From Azomonas tarimensis (GTDB lineage: Bacteria > Pseudomonadota > Gammaproteobacteria > Pseudomonadales > Pseudomonadaceae): 64,000 nt of DNA. Position 1 is the first letter of the stretch. The number at the start of each line of letters is the position of its first letter. The notes beneath the pieces were generated by a model. It saw only the letters and a list, made by a program, of their open reading frames with translations. It did not search any database and was not told where the DNA came from. Of this stretch, positions 15,635 to 24,190 are shown in pieces. The position numbers and the translations under genes are program-made. The DNA is taken from contig NZ_JBHRXZ010000022.1 in the NCBI RefSeq assembly GCF_042648805.1, positions 806,001 to 870,000 of the forward strand, in the 5' to 3' direction.

Positions 15635-17461
15635 TCAGCCTTTGTGATGGCTCGGCGCGCGCTTGTACACCGAGGTGTCGAGTCCTTCGAAGCGGGCCTT
15701 GAGTTGTAGCGCCAGATACAGCGAGTAGTGCCGCGACTGGTGCAGGTTGCCGCCGTGGAACCAGAGGTTGTCCTGCTGGGTGGGCTTCCACATGTTGCGC
15801 AGCTCGCCCTCGTATGGGCCCGGGTCCTTGGTGGTGCCCGAGCCCAGCCCCCAGCAGCGACCCACCTTGTCCGCGACCTCCTGGGAAATCAGCTTCGCGG
15901 CCCAGCCGTTCATCGAACCGTAGCCGGTGGCATAGACGATCAGGTCCGCCGGCAGGCGGCTGCCGTCAGAGAGCACCACGGCATCCGCTTCGATGTGGTC
16001 GACGTTCAGCCCCGGGCCGCTCTTGAGCCTGATGGTGCCGTTGGCGATCAGCTCGGAAGCGCCCACGTCGATGTAGTAGCCCGAACCACGGCGCACATAT
16101 TTAAGGAACAGCCCGGACTCGTCGTCACCGAAGTCGAGCATGAAGCCGGCCGCCGTCAGGCGGTCGTAGAAGTCCTTGTCGCGCGCCTTCACCTGCTCGA
16201 ATGCCTGGCGGTGGAATTCGGGCAGCACCTTGTAGGGAATCGAGGCGAACAGCATGTCGGCCTTGTCGGTGGTGATGCCGTTTTCCAGCGCCTGTTCGGA
16301 ATACAGGGGGCCGAAGACGATGTCCATCAGCGAGTCGGAGCGGACGATATGGGTGCTGGAGCGTTGCACCATGGTCACCTCCACACCGTTCTCCACCAGG
16401 TCGGCGCAGATGTCGTGGGCCGAGTTGTTGGCGCCGATCACCACCGCCCGCTTGCCGCGCCAGGCATCGCCGCCGGGGTGCTTGCTGGAGTGGTGCTGCT
16501 GGCCGGCAAAGCTTTCAGCACCCGGATACTGCGGTACGTTGGGCACTCCGGACATGCCGGTGGCAAGGATCAGCTGGGTGGGTCTCAGGGTCATCGGCTT
16601 GCCGTCGCGTAGCACCTCCACGGTCCAGCGGCCTTCGGTCTCGTCATAGGCGGCTTTCACGCACTCGGTCCTGGCCCAGTAGTTCAGCTCCATCACCTTG
16701 GCGTACATCTCCAGCCAGTCGCCGATCTGGTCCTTCGGGGTAAAGACCGGCCAGTGATCGGGGAAGGGCAGGTAGGGCATGTGGTCGTACCAGACCGGGT
16801 CATGCAGGCACAGCGACTTGTAGCGGCCGCGCCACTGGTCGCCTGGGCGCTCGGCCTTATCGACGATCAGCGTGGGCACGCCCAGGCGCTTGAGCCGCGC
16901 GCCGAGGCCAAGCCCGCCCTGGCCGCCACCGATGACCAGGCAGTAGGGCTGCTCGGTGATGCCGAGGCTGGCCTTTTCATCGCGGCGCCTCTCCAGCCAG
17001 TTGCGCTTGTCGGCCAGGCCGTGTCCGTGCTGGGCACCCAGCGGCCGACGCCGGCCGAGGGGTTCTTCATGACCCTTGAGCTCGCGCATGGTGGTCAGCA
17101 GGGTCCAGCACAGGCCGTCCTTCAGGCGCACGTAACCCTTGCCGCGAGCGATCTCGGTTTCCAGGCTGATCCAGCCTTCGAGCACGCCATCGGCCAGAGC
17201 CGCGTCGCCTTCGACTTGCCAGTGGTCCGGGCGGGTCTGTTCCAGCCGGGTTTCCAGCATGTCACGCACGGCGCCCTTGCCTTCGAGGGTGATCAGGTTC
17301 CAGGAGAACAACACCAGGTCACGCCAGTGGCAATCATCGGCGAAGAGTTCGAGGGCGCCGTCGATGTCGCGTTGGGCGAGTCGCTGGGACAGGTTTTCAA
17401 CCCAGGCGGCGAGCTGGGCAGTGGGAGACTGGGCCTGGAGGGGATCGACTTGGATGTTCAT
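15635..17461 (-). CDS. Flavin-containing monooxygenase with N-terminal NTF2/SnoaL-like domain
   Basis: 608 residues. The first 140 (AAWVENLSQRLAQRDIDGAL, FADDCHWRDLV) look like an NTF2/SnoaL-type cone fold. The rest is a class B flavoprotein monooxygenase: FAD motif CLVIGGGQGGLGLGARL, ERPGDQWRGRYKSLCLHDPVWY, LATGMSG, the second dinucleotide site VVIGANNSAHDICADL for NADPH, and DLIVYATGYGSMNGW. It probably oxygenates a small organic molecule or performs a Baeyer-Villiger reaction; substrate unknown. Two ATGs (17467, 17461) are possible; 17461 has AAGAGA six bases upstream. A sigma-54 promoter lies 40 bp ahead and the divergent activator gene beyond. An AACAACAAG motif precedes the start, a likely Hfq/Crc site. 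Confidence 0.85.
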   Translation of the reverse strand: MNIQVDPLQAQSPTAQLAAWVENLSQRLAQRDIDGALELFADDCHWRDLVLFSWNLITLEGKGAVRDMLETRLEQTRPDHWQVEGDAALADGVLEGWISLETEIARGKGYVRLKDGLCWTLLTTMRELKGHEEPLGRRRPLGAQHGHGLADKRNWLERRRDEKASLGITEQPYCLVIGGGQGGLGLGARLKRLGVPTLIVDKAERPGDQWRGRYKSLCLHDPVWYDHMPYLPFPDHWPVFTPKDQIGDWLEMYAKVMELNYWARTECVKAAYDETEGRWTVEVLRDGKPMTLRPTQLILATGMSGVPNVPQYPGAESFAGQQHHSSKHPGGDAWRGKRAVVIGANNSAHDICADLVENGVEVTMVQRSSTHIVRSDSLMDIVFGPLYSEQALENGITTDKADMLFASIPYKVLPEFHRQAFEQVKARDKDFYDRLTAAGFMLDFGDDESGLFLKYVRRGSGYYIDVGASELIANGTIRLKSGPGLNVDHIEADAVVLSDGSRLPADLIVYATGYGSMNGWAAKLISQEVADKVGRCWGLGSGTTKDPGPYEGELRNMWKPTQQDNLWFHGGNLHQSRHYSLYLALQLKARFEGLDTSVYKRAPSHHKG

Positions 17462-17498
17462 CGGCATTCTCTTGTTGTTGTGAGGGTGCTTGCAGCAG

Positions 17499-17514
17499 AG
17501 CAAAGGCGGGGCCA
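17499..17514 (-). promoter_or_regulatory. Sigma-54 promoter of the flavin monooxygenase gene
   Basis: Read on the minus strand: TGGCCCCGCCTTTGCT, with GG and GC ten bases apart and TTTGC as in the consensus. Transcription should start near 17488, giving a leader of roughly 27 nt. Location 40 bp from the gene and opposite an AcoR-type activator gene makes the assignment strong. Confidence 0.75.
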
Positions 17515-17610
17515 GAACGCGCAAAGCCGCGCTGCGCCTGGGATGAGCGTTGTCGAAGGGGTTTTCGCTGGGCGCCGCCTGTATCACCGGTGGGGCAGGG
17601 GACGTGACAC

Positions 17611-17632
17611 GCTGTACCGCTTTCGGTACAGC
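17611..17632. promoter_or_regulatory. Palindromic operator, probable upstream activating site of the AcoR-type regulator
   Basis: GCTGTACCG, spacer CTTT, CGGTACAGC: a perfect 9-bp inverted repeat (22 bp overall). It lies about 100 bp upstream of the sigma-54 promoter at 17499-17514 and about 145 bp upstream of the divergent regulator start, the expected place for an enhancer-binding dimer. It could also autoregulate the regulator. Confidence 0.65.
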
Positions 17633-17777
17633 GCTCAACACCTAAACTCCGCTTTTTTCGGCTGTTTTTGCGGGGCCGCCATCGGCCTTGTCTTGCCTGC
17701 CTCGCCTACGTTTTTCAACGGCCTGCTAAGCTGTTTCCTGCACCCACGCTGTCCTGCGCGCGGAGAACAACAAGAAG

Positions 17778-19658
17778 ATGATGTCCCAGTGGATTACCCG
17801 GCACGCCCATCGGGTCCTAAGCTTTGCCGAAGGCCAGCCTTCCGCTCCGGCCGATCCGGCCATTGCCCGCTCCTGGCAGCGCTGCCTGGAGCGTCATCGG
17901 CTCGATCCAGGCGGCCGGACCGCGCCCTGCGTGATCGAGCGGCCGCGCCTGGAAGAACACCGCGAGCCCCTGCACGAACTGATCAACGTCGCCCGCTGGC
18001 AGATGACCAGCCTGCATCAGCAATTGGGCGGTGCCGGTCATGCCGTTCTGCTCACCGACACCGAGGGGGTGGTGATCGACAGTGTCTCGCACGACTCGGA
18101 GCGGCCGGCTTTCGAGCGCGCCGGGCTCTGGCTCGGCGCGGTGTGGAACGAAGCCGTCGAAGGCACCAACGGCGTCGGCACCTGCCTGGTGGAGCGCCAG
18201 CCCCTGACCATCCGCCGCGACGAGCATTTCCGCGGCCGGCATACGCGGCTGACCTGCTCGGCGATTCCCTTGTTCGATCCGTCCGGCGGTCTGCAGGCGG
18301 TGCTGAACGTGTCCAGCGCCCGCGAGGAGCTGTCGCGGCAGAACACCTTCCACGCCATGGCGCTGGCTACCCTGTCGGCCAAACTGATCGAGAGTTGCCT
18401 GTTTCTGCGTCATTGTGAAGACAGTTACCTGCTGCGCTTCCATGCCCGGGCCGAATACATCGGGCTGCTCAGCGAAGGCCTGCTGGCCTTCGATGGCGGT
18501 GGCCGGATCAGCGCCGTGAACGAGGCCGCGGTGAACCTGCTCGGCTTGCGGCGCGAGGCGTTGCTGGGGCGCTCAATCGAAAGCGTGCTGGCCCTGCGCC
18601 TGGAGGCATTGCTCGAACGCGCCCGCCCGCAGCCCGGCGCTTGCTGGCCGCTGCATACCCAGGACGGGCAATTGCTGCACGGCCAATTGCGTGGAGTCCG
18701 CGTGCGTACGGTGGCCGCCTCGCCGGTTGCCCAACCCCCCGCGGTCGACGGCATGTGCCTGGCCGATCCCGGTATGCAGGCCGGTTTCGCCCGGGCCCTC
18801 AGGGTTCTCGAACGCGATGTGCCGGTACTGCTGCATGGCGAGACCGGCACCGGCAAGGAGGCAGTCGCTCGTGCGCTTCATCGCGCCAGTTCGCGTGCCG
18901 GGCAACCTTTCGTCGCGCTCAACTGCGCGGCGATTCCGGAGGCCCTGATCGAGAGCGAGCTGTTCGGCTATCGCGGCGGTAGCTTCACCGGTGCGCGCCG
19001 GGAGGGCATGGCCGGCAAGCTGCAGCAGGCCAATGGCGGGGTGCTTTTTCTCGACGAGATCGGCGACATGCCGTTGGCTTTGCAGACCCGGCTGCTGCGG
19101 GTACTGGAGGAGCGGCAGGTGGTGCCGCTGGGGGGCGATGCGCCACAACCCCTGGATGTGCGGCTGATCAGCGCCAGTCACCGCGACCTGCAGACCATGG
19201 TGGCCAGCGGCGAATTTCGCGAGGACCTGTTCTACCGCCTCAACGGCCTGCATGTCAGGCTGCCGCCGCTGCGCGAGCGGAGCGACCGCGGCGAGCTGAT
19301 CGACTACCTGCTGCAAAAAGAAGCCGCTGGCCAGCCCGTGGTGCTGGAACCGGCGGCTCGCGAGGCGCTGCTGGCGCATTCCTGGCCGGGCAATGTGCGC
19401 CAGTTGCGCAACGTCCTGCGCACCCTGGTGGCCCTGTCCGAGAGCGACCGGATCGACCTGCACGCCTTGCATGAAGTTCTCCCCGTCCAGACGCTGCCCG
19501 CCGCCGAAGCCCGCCCGCTGGCGCTCGCCGAGCGCGAGGCACTGCTGACGGCGCTGGAAACTCGTCACTGGCAGATGAGCCGGGTCGCCGAGGATCTTGG
19601 CATCAGCCGAAACACGCTTTACCGCAAGCTGCGCAGGAACGGATTGAAGCGTCCCTGA
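17778..19658 (+). CDS. AcoR-type sigma-54-dependent transcriptional activator
   Basis: 626 residues. The N-terminus SRSW-like block (PADPAIARSWQRCLERHRLD) and a GAF domain (HAVLLTDTEGVVIDSVSHD, GAVWNEAVEGTNGVGTCLVE) are diagnostic of the AcoR group. A PAS-like segment follows (ARAEYIGLLSEGLLAFD). The AAA+ domain has Walker A GETGTGKE, the sigma-54 loop as ELFGYRGGSFTGA (GSFTGA instead of GAFTGA), Walker B GGVLFLDEIGD, and a C-terminal Fis helix-turn-helix (VAEDLGISRNTLYRKLR). It should activate the divergent monooxygenase from the palindrome at 17611 in response to a substrate bound by GAF. Two adjacent ATGs (17778, 17781) follow AACAACAAGAAG, a motif overlapping the ribosome site and fitting Hfq/Crc control. 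Confidence 0.92.
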   Translation: MMSQWITRHAHRVLSFAEGQPSAPADPAIARSWQRCLERHRLDPGGRTAPCVIERPRLEEHREPLHELINVARWQMTSLHQQLGGAGHAVLLTDTEGVVIDSVSHDSERPAFERAGLWLGAVWNEAVEGTNGVGTCLVERQPLTIRRDEHFRGRHTRLTCSAIPLFDPSGGLQAVLNVSSAREELSRQNTFHAMALATLSAKLIESCLFLRHCEDSYLLRFHARAEYIGLLSEGLLAFDGGGRISAVNEAAVNLLGLRREALLGRSIESVLALRLEALLERARPQPGACWPLHTQDGQLLHGQLRGVRVRTVAASPVAQPPAVDGMCLADPGMQAGFARALRVLERDVPVLLHGETGTGKEAVARALHRASSRAGQPFVALNCAAIPEALIESELFGYRGGSFTGARREGMAGKLQQANGGVLFLDEIGDMPLALQTRLLRVLEERQVVPLGGDAPQPLDVRLISASHRDLQTMVASGEFREDLFYRLNGLHVRLPPLRERSDRGELIDYLLQKEAAGQPVVLEPAAREALLAHSWPGNVRQLRNVLRTLVALSESDRIDLHALHEVLPVQTLPAAEARPLALAEREALLTALETRHWQMSRVAEDLGISRNTLYRKLRRNGLKRP

Positions 19659-19680
19659 GCGACGAAGTGGCTCGCCGACC

Positions 19681-20385
19681 TGTAGGAGCGAGCTTGCTCG
19701 CGAACCAACCGTAGCGACCGCACCCATCGCGCCGTGGCGGGCCTTGCTTTCGCGAGCAAGCTCGCTGCTACGAAAAGCCGGTGCCTGCGCCATGCACCCG
19801 CGTTCGGTCCATACGAACTGTAGGAGCGAGCTTGCTCGCGAAGCAATCGCAGCGACCCACCCATCGCGCCGTGGCGGGCCCTGCTTTCGCGAGCAAGCTC
19901 GCTCCTACGAAAAGCCGGCGCCTGCGCCATGCACCCGCGTTCGGCCCACGCGAACTGTAGGAGCGAGCTTGCTCGCGAACCAACCGTAGCGACCGCACCC
20001 ATCGCGCCGTGGCGGGCTCTGCTTTTTCGCGAGCAAGCTCGCTGCTACGAAAAGCCGGTGCCTGCGCCATGCACCCGCGTTCGGTCCATACGAACTGTAG
20101 GAGCGAGCTTGCTCGCGAAGCAATCGCAGCGACCCACCCATCGCGCCGTGGCGGGCCCTGCTTTCGCGAGCAAGCTCGCTGCTACGAAAAGCCGGTGCCT
20201 GCGCCATGCACCCGCGTTCGGTCCATACGAACTGTAGGAGCGAGCTTGCTCGCGAAGCAATCGCAGCGACCCACCCATCGCGCCGTGGCGGGCCCTGCTT
20301 TCGCGAGCAAGCTCGCTGCTACGAAAAGCCGGTGCCTGCACCACGCGCCCGCGTTCGGCCCACTCGCTCCTACGAAAGGCGGGTG
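19681..20385. repeat. Tandem REP/REPIN array, five units of about 137-140 bp
   Basis: The palindromic REP TGTAGGAGCGAGCTTGCTCG begins at 19681, 19819, 19956, 20096 and 20233. Each is followed about 65-70 bp later by its inverted partner (TTCGCGAGCAAGCTCGCT...CTAC), then by a constant spacer (AAAGCCGGTGCCTGCGCCAT and onward). The last unit is degenerate and ends near 20385 with an isolated CTCGCTCCTACGAAAG. Units are nearly identical, differing at a few sites (CCAACC/GCAATC, GCTGCTAC/GCTCCTAC). This is a REPIN cluster amplified by tandem duplication between the activator gene and the nirB promoter. Short reading frames through it are artefacts. Confidence 0.95.
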
Positions 20386-20423
20386 CTAGGCCGTGCACCT
20401 GTTCGGGCGTTTCGTCTTCAGAT

Positions 20424-20457
20424 TGCACCGAAAGAAGGCGGTCGCTTCTTTGGTGCA
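20424..20457 (+). promoter_or_regulatory. Candidate NtrC-type half-sites upstream of nirB
   Basis: TGCACC at 20424-20429 and GGTGCA at 20452-20457 are inverted halves of the NtrC consensus (TGCACY...RGTGCA), but separated by 22 bases instead of 5. The wider sequence is itself a near-perfect inverted repeat (AAAGAAG / CTTCTTT inside). It lies about 150 bp upstream of the sigma-54 promoter, at enhancer distance. Confidence 0.4.
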
Positions 20458-20605
20458 CTGCTTTGGTTCGTCGTAGCGGCGCCTGGCGGGCTCGTTTGCG
20501 GCGTCGGGCGGTCAGTCCGTCGTCATCAAAAAACTACTCAAGTGCCTGAAATGCGGGCGTTTTAACGTCCGATTAAGGCCCGCGTCAGCCGCGCGCTGCC
20601 AAGCC

Positions 20606-20621
20606 TGGCACGACCCCTGCT
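20606..20621 (+). promoter_or_regulatory. Sigma-54 promoter of nirBD
   Basis: TGGCACGACCCCTGCT matches TGGCACG-N4-TTGCW except one base; GG and GC are ten bases apart. The start site is expected near 20632, giving a leader of about 190 nt that contains the attenuator at 20728-20774. Confidence 0.85.
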
Positions 20622-20727
20622 AACACCTTTGCATTCCCGCCAGGCTGGGTTGGTCGTTCCTGATCAGCACGGCACCCGCGCGGCGAAGGGCTAGGTGGCC
20701 GGTGACCCCGCCCCTACAACTGGATAT

Positions 20728-20774
20728 CAGGCAAAGACGCCTGGAGCTTTCGACAGCTCCAGGCGTTTTTTTTT
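20728..20774 (+). promoter_or_regulatory. ANTAR/NasT-type transcription attenuator in the nirB leader
   Basis: Two mutually exclusive hairpins are visible. The first is CAGGC, hexaloop AAAGAC (20733-20738), GCCTG; its loop has A at position 1 and G at position 4, the pattern bound by ANTAR-domain antiterminators. The second is a strong intrinsic terminator: CGCCTGGAGCT, loop TTCGAC, AGCTCCAGGCG and nine T residues (20766-20774). The 3' arm of the first hairpin (20739-20743) is part of the 5' arm of the terminator, so stabilising the first prevents the second. NasT controls nitrite/nitrate assimilation leaders this way in Pseudomonas and Azotobacter. I could not identify the companion first hairpin of the bipartite motif with certainty. 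Confidence 0.75.
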
Positions 20775-20819
20775 GCGTTTTTTTTTGGGCCCGGCAGCGG
20801 CTACGACTGAGGAAAGGCT

Positions 20820-23378
20820 ATGAATTCTCTCGTCACTCCGATCAAGCGCGAGACGCTTGTCATCATCGGCAACGGCATGGTCGGCCATAACTGTGTCGAG
20901 CAGCTGGTGGAGCAGGGCGCCCTGGCCCGCTACCAGGTGCATGTCTATGGCGAGGAGCGCCAGCGCGCCTATGACCGCGTGCACCTGTCCGAATACTTCG
21001 GCGGGCGCGATGCCGAGTCGCTGGCCATGTGCGAAGCCCATTACTACAACGCCAACGGGGTGCAGCTGCACCTGGGCGTGCCGGTGCTTGAGATCGATCG
21101 GGCGGCGAAGGAAATCGTCACCGCCGATGGCCGCCAGCCCTATGACAGGCTGATCCTCGCCACCGGCTCCTATCCCTTCGTGCCGCCGATTCCGGGCGCC
21201 GAAGGCAACTCGCGGCTGGTCTACCGCACCCTCGACGACCTCGACGGCATCCGCGCCGCCGCCTCCGGCGCCCGCCGTGGTGTGGTGGTGGGCGGAGGCC
21301 TGCTCGGTCTGGAAGCGGCCAATGCGCTCAAGAGTCTTGGTCTCGAAGCCCACGTGGTGGAGTTCGCCCCGCGGCTGATGCCGGTGCAGCTGGACGAGGA
21401 AGGCGGCGCCGCGCTGAAGGCACGCATCGAGGCGCTGGGCGTGGGGGTGCACCTGTCCCGCGCGACCCAGGAAATCATCGTCGGCGAGGAATACGCCTAT
21501 CGCATGTGCTTCCAGGACGGCGATTACCTGGAAACCGACCTCGTGCTCTTTTCCGCCGGCATCCGCCCGCAGGACGCCCTGGGCCGCAGCGCCGCGCTGG
21601 ACATCGCGCCGCGTGGCGGCGTGGTGGTGGACAGTAACTGCTGCACCTCGGACCCGGCGATCTTCGCCATCGGCGAATGCGCCAGCTGGAACGGCAGTGT
21701 CTTTGGCCTGGTGGCGCCCGGTTACAGCATGGCGCGCGCCGTCGCCGCCCAGCTGGCAGGCGCCGAGCACGCGCCCTTCACCGGGGCGGACATGTCCACC
21801 AAGCTCAAGCTGCTGGGCGTGGACGTCGGCTCCATCGGCGATGCCCAGGGCGCCACGCCGGGCGCCAAGAGCTATCGCTTCATCGACGAGGCGACCGCCA
21901 GCTACCGGCGCCTGGTGGTCTCGCCCGACGGCAAGAACGTGATCGGCGCGGTGCTGGTGGGCGACAACAGCTACTACGACACCCTGCTGCAATACGCGCA
22001 GAACGGCATCAAGCTGCCGAATGAGCCGGCCTCGCTGATCCTGCCGGCCGGCGAGGGCGCTCCGGCGCTGGGTGCCGACGCGCTGCCGGACACCGCCACC
22101 CTCTGCTCCTGCCACAACGTCACCAAGGGCGCGGTGTGCTGCCAGGTCGAGGCAGGCATCACCGACCTGGGCGAACTGAAGGCCGCGACCAAGGCCGCCA
22201 CTGGCTGCGGCGGCTGCGCGGCGCTGGTCAAGCAGGTGTTCGAACACGAGCTGAGCGCCCGGGGCGTCGAGGTGGACAAGAGCCTCTGCGAACACTTCGC
22301 CTACACCCGCCAGGAGCTCTACGGCATGGTGCGCGTCGAGGGTATCCGCAGCTTCGATGAACTGCTGGCGAAGCACGGCCGCGGGCATGTCGGCTGCGAC
22401 ATCTGCAAGCCGGCGGTGGGTTCGATCCTCGCCTCCTGCTGGAACCAGCCGATCACCGATCCGCTGTTGATTCCGCTGCAGGACACCAACGACACCTTCA
22501 TGGCCAACATGCAGAAGAACGGCACCTATTCGATCGTGCCGCGCATCGCCGGTGGCGAAATCACCCCGGACAAGCTCATCGCCCTGGGCGCCGTGGCGAA
22601 GAAATACGACCTCTACACCAAGATCACCGGCGGCCAGCGCATCGACCTGTTCGGTGCCCAGCTGCACGAACTCCCGGACATCTGGGGCGAGCTGATCGCC
22701 GCCGGCTTCGAGACCGGCCACGCCTACGGCAAGAGCCTGCGCACGGTGAAGTCCTGCGTCGGCAGCACCTGGTGCCGCTACGGCGTGCAGGACAGCGTCG
22801 GCATGGCGCTGGATCTGGAGAACCGCTACAAGGGCCTGCGCGCGCCGCACAAGATCAAGTTCGGCGTCTCCGGCTGCACCCGCGAATGCGCCGAGGCGCA
22901 GAGCAAGGACATCGGCGTGATCGCCACCGAGAACGGCTGGAACCTCTACGTCTCGGGCAACGGCGGGATGCGTCCGCGTCATGCCGAGCTGTTCGCCACC
23001 GACCTCGATGAGGCGACCCTGGTCCGCTACATCGACCGCTTCCTGATGTTCTACATCCGCACCGCCGACAAGCTGCAGCGCACCTCGGTGTGGCGCGAGT
23101 CCCTCGAAGGCGGCCTGGATTACCTCAAGGCCGTGATCATCGAGGACAGCCTCGGTCTGGCCGCCGAGCTCGAAGCGCAGATGCAGCAGGTGGTCGACGC
23201 CTACGAATGCGAATGGGCCAACGCCCTGAGCGACCCGGAAAAGCTCAAGCGCTTCCGCACCTTCGTCAACGACGAGCGCGGCGATCCCGATGTGCACTTC
23301 GTCAAGGAGCGCGGCCAGCGTCGCCCGGCCACGGCATCCGAACTTCACCTGATTCCCGTTACCGAGGAGGCCCTCTGA
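20820..23378 (+). CDS. nirB: Assimilatory nitrite reductase [NAD(P)H], large subunit
   Basis: 852 residues. Domains in order: FAD/NAD(P)H-binding oxidoreductase (VIIGNGMVGHN near 15, ILATGSYPFVPPIPG, VVVGGGLLGLEAA), a BFD-like [2Fe-2S] domain (CSCHNVTKGAVCC ... GCGGCAALV, near 425-465), then the siroheme/[4Fe-4S] reductase half with CVGSTWCRYG and SGCTRECAEAQ supplying the four cluster cysteines. It reduces nitrite to ammonia in the cytoplasm with six electrons from NAD(P)H. ATG at 20820 after GAGGAAAGG. The stop overlaps the nirD start. Expression is predicted to need RpoN at 20606 and antitermination at 20728. The nitrate reductase and siroheme synthase genes often found downstream are absent here. 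Confidence 0.98.
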   Translation: MNSLVTPIKRETLVIIGNGMVGHNCVEQLVEQGALARYQVHVYGEERQRAYDRVHLSEYFGGRDAESLAMCEAHYYNANGVQLHLGVPVLEIDRAAKEIVTADGRQPYDRLILATGSYPFVPPIPGAEGNSRLVYRTLDDLDGIRAAASGARRGVVVGGGLLGLEAANALKSLGLEAHVVEFAPRLMPVQLDEEGGAALKARIEALGVGVHLSRATQEIIVGEEYAYRMCFQDGDYLETDLVLFSAGIRPQDALGRSAALDIAPRGGVVVDSNCCTSDPAIFAIGECASWNGSVFGLVAPGYSMARAVAAQLAGAEHAPFTGADMSTKLKLLGVDVGSIGDAQGATPGAKSYRFIDEATASYRRLVVSPDGKNVIGAVLVGDNSYYDTLLQYAQNGIKLPNEPASLILPAGEGAPALGADALPDTATLCSCHNVTKGAVCCQVEAGITDLGELKAATKAATGCGGCAALVKQVFEHELSARGVEVDKSLCEHFAYTRQELYGMVRVEGIRSFDELLAKHGRGHVGCDICKPAVGSILASCWNQPITDPLLIPLQDTNDTFMANMQKNGTYSIVPRIAGGEITPDKLIALGAVAKKYDLYTKITGGQRIDLFGAQLHELPDIWGELIAAGFETGHAYGKSLRTVKSCVGSTWCRYGVQDSVGMALDLENRYKGLRAPHKIKFGVSGCTRECAEAQSKDIGVIATENGWNLYVSGNGGMRPRHAELFATDLDEATLVRYIDRFLMFYIRTADKLQRTSVWRESLEGGLDYLKAVIIEDSLGLAAELEAQMQQVVDAYECEWANALSDPEKLKRFRTFVNDERGDPDVHFVKERGQRRPATASELHLIPVTEEAL

Positions 23379-23749
23379 TGAGCCAGTCCAACGCCCTGCG
23401 CGCCGAAGCCCGTTCCATCCAATGGCGCGCCCTGTGCCGCCGCCAGGACCTGGTCGCCAACTCCGGTGTGGTCGCCTGGCTCGAAGGCGAGCAGGTGGCG
23501 CTGTTTTACCTGGGAGGCGAGGCGGGCGAGCAGGTCTTCGCCATCGCCAACAAGGACCCGAAATCCGGTGCCAACGTCATCGGGCGCGGCATCATCGGCC
23601 AGCTCAAGGGCGACCTCGTCATCGCCTCGCCGCTCTACAAACAGCATTACCGGCTCAAGGACGGCAGCTGCCTGGAGTACCCCGAGCAGCAATTGAAGGT
23701 CTGGCCGGTGCGCCTGCAGGGTGATGCAGTGGAGGTGGGCCTGGCCTGA
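23378..23749 (+). CDS. nirD: Nitrite reductase small subunit
   Basis: 123 residues with a Rieske-like fold: WRALCRRQDLVANSGVVAWL, QVALFYLGGEAGEQVFAIAN, GRGIIGQLKGDLVIASPLYKQHYRL. As in other NirD proteins the cluster-binding Cys/His pairs of true Rieske proteins are missing. Its ATG overlaps the nirB stop (TGATG), so the two are translationally coupled. It forms the NirBD complex that reduces nitrite to ammonium. Confidence 0.96.
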   Translation: MSQSNALRAEARSIQWRALCRRQDLVANSGVVAWLEGEQVALFYLGGEAGEQVFAIANKDPKSGANVIGRGIIGQLKGDLVIASPLYKQHYRLKDGSCLEYPEQQLKVWPVRLQGDAVEVGLA

Positions 23750-24190
23750 GCCCGGTTCGACGCGCCTCTTCGGTGGCGGCTGAAGCCCAGCCTACCGGAT
23801 GCTGTGAGCCAACCGCGCTGCGAGCTCTTACTGCCCTCGCTTTTTGAAACGTTCTGCTCCGGAACGTCGGTGCTTGCCTGTTGGGTGGCGCAGTCGAGGA
23901 GTCTGCCGAGAGTGTTATCCGCCATCTGGTGCGTTTGGGCGCACCAGGGGAAAGTCGGGAGGAACAAAGTCGGGAGAAGTCGGGAGGGACAGCCCCCGAT
24001 TTCCTCTCAAGCCCAAGCCGCTCGACGCCACCCAGCATTTCGCGCGGCGCCCAGATCATTACAATTCTGTCAGTTTGGCTAACAGAAGAAACCTTGCTCT
24101 TGAGACATGGGTCGACTGCATAGCCTGCTTCAGGGCATAGCTGTAAGCCTCCTCATCGCAGGCTATTCGAATCCACAGAGGAGAAGATCC
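23750..24190. other. Non-coding stretch after nirD with decayed repeats
   Basis: About 440 bp with no convincing gene. It contains GTCGGGAGGAACAAAGTCGG / AGTCGGGAGGGACAGCCCCC near 23955-23995, a degenerate copy of the GGGACAG...CCCCGATTTT repeat seen intact at 24579 and 34871. Several short frames cross it on both strands without coding character. The last 100 bp (ACAATTCTGTCAGTTTGG onward) is less GC-rich and probably carries the promoter of the next gene. This marks the left edge of the accessory region. Confidence 0.6.

Noticed and set aside
19681..20385. Possible CRISPR array, because of five regular repeats
   Set aside because: Both repeat and spacer are conserved in every unit, the unit is 137-140 bp, and the palindrome is a known Pseudomonas REP; no cas genes are present.
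20424..20457. A canonical NtrC site upstream of nirB
   Set aside because: The two half-sites are 22 bp apart, not 5; kept only as a weak candidate.
20727..23348. An 873-codon open frame antisense to nirB
   Set aside because: It is the GC-rich mirror of nirB: His/Gly/Ala-rich with no domain, no ribosome site, and crosses the attenuator. nirB has complete motifs.
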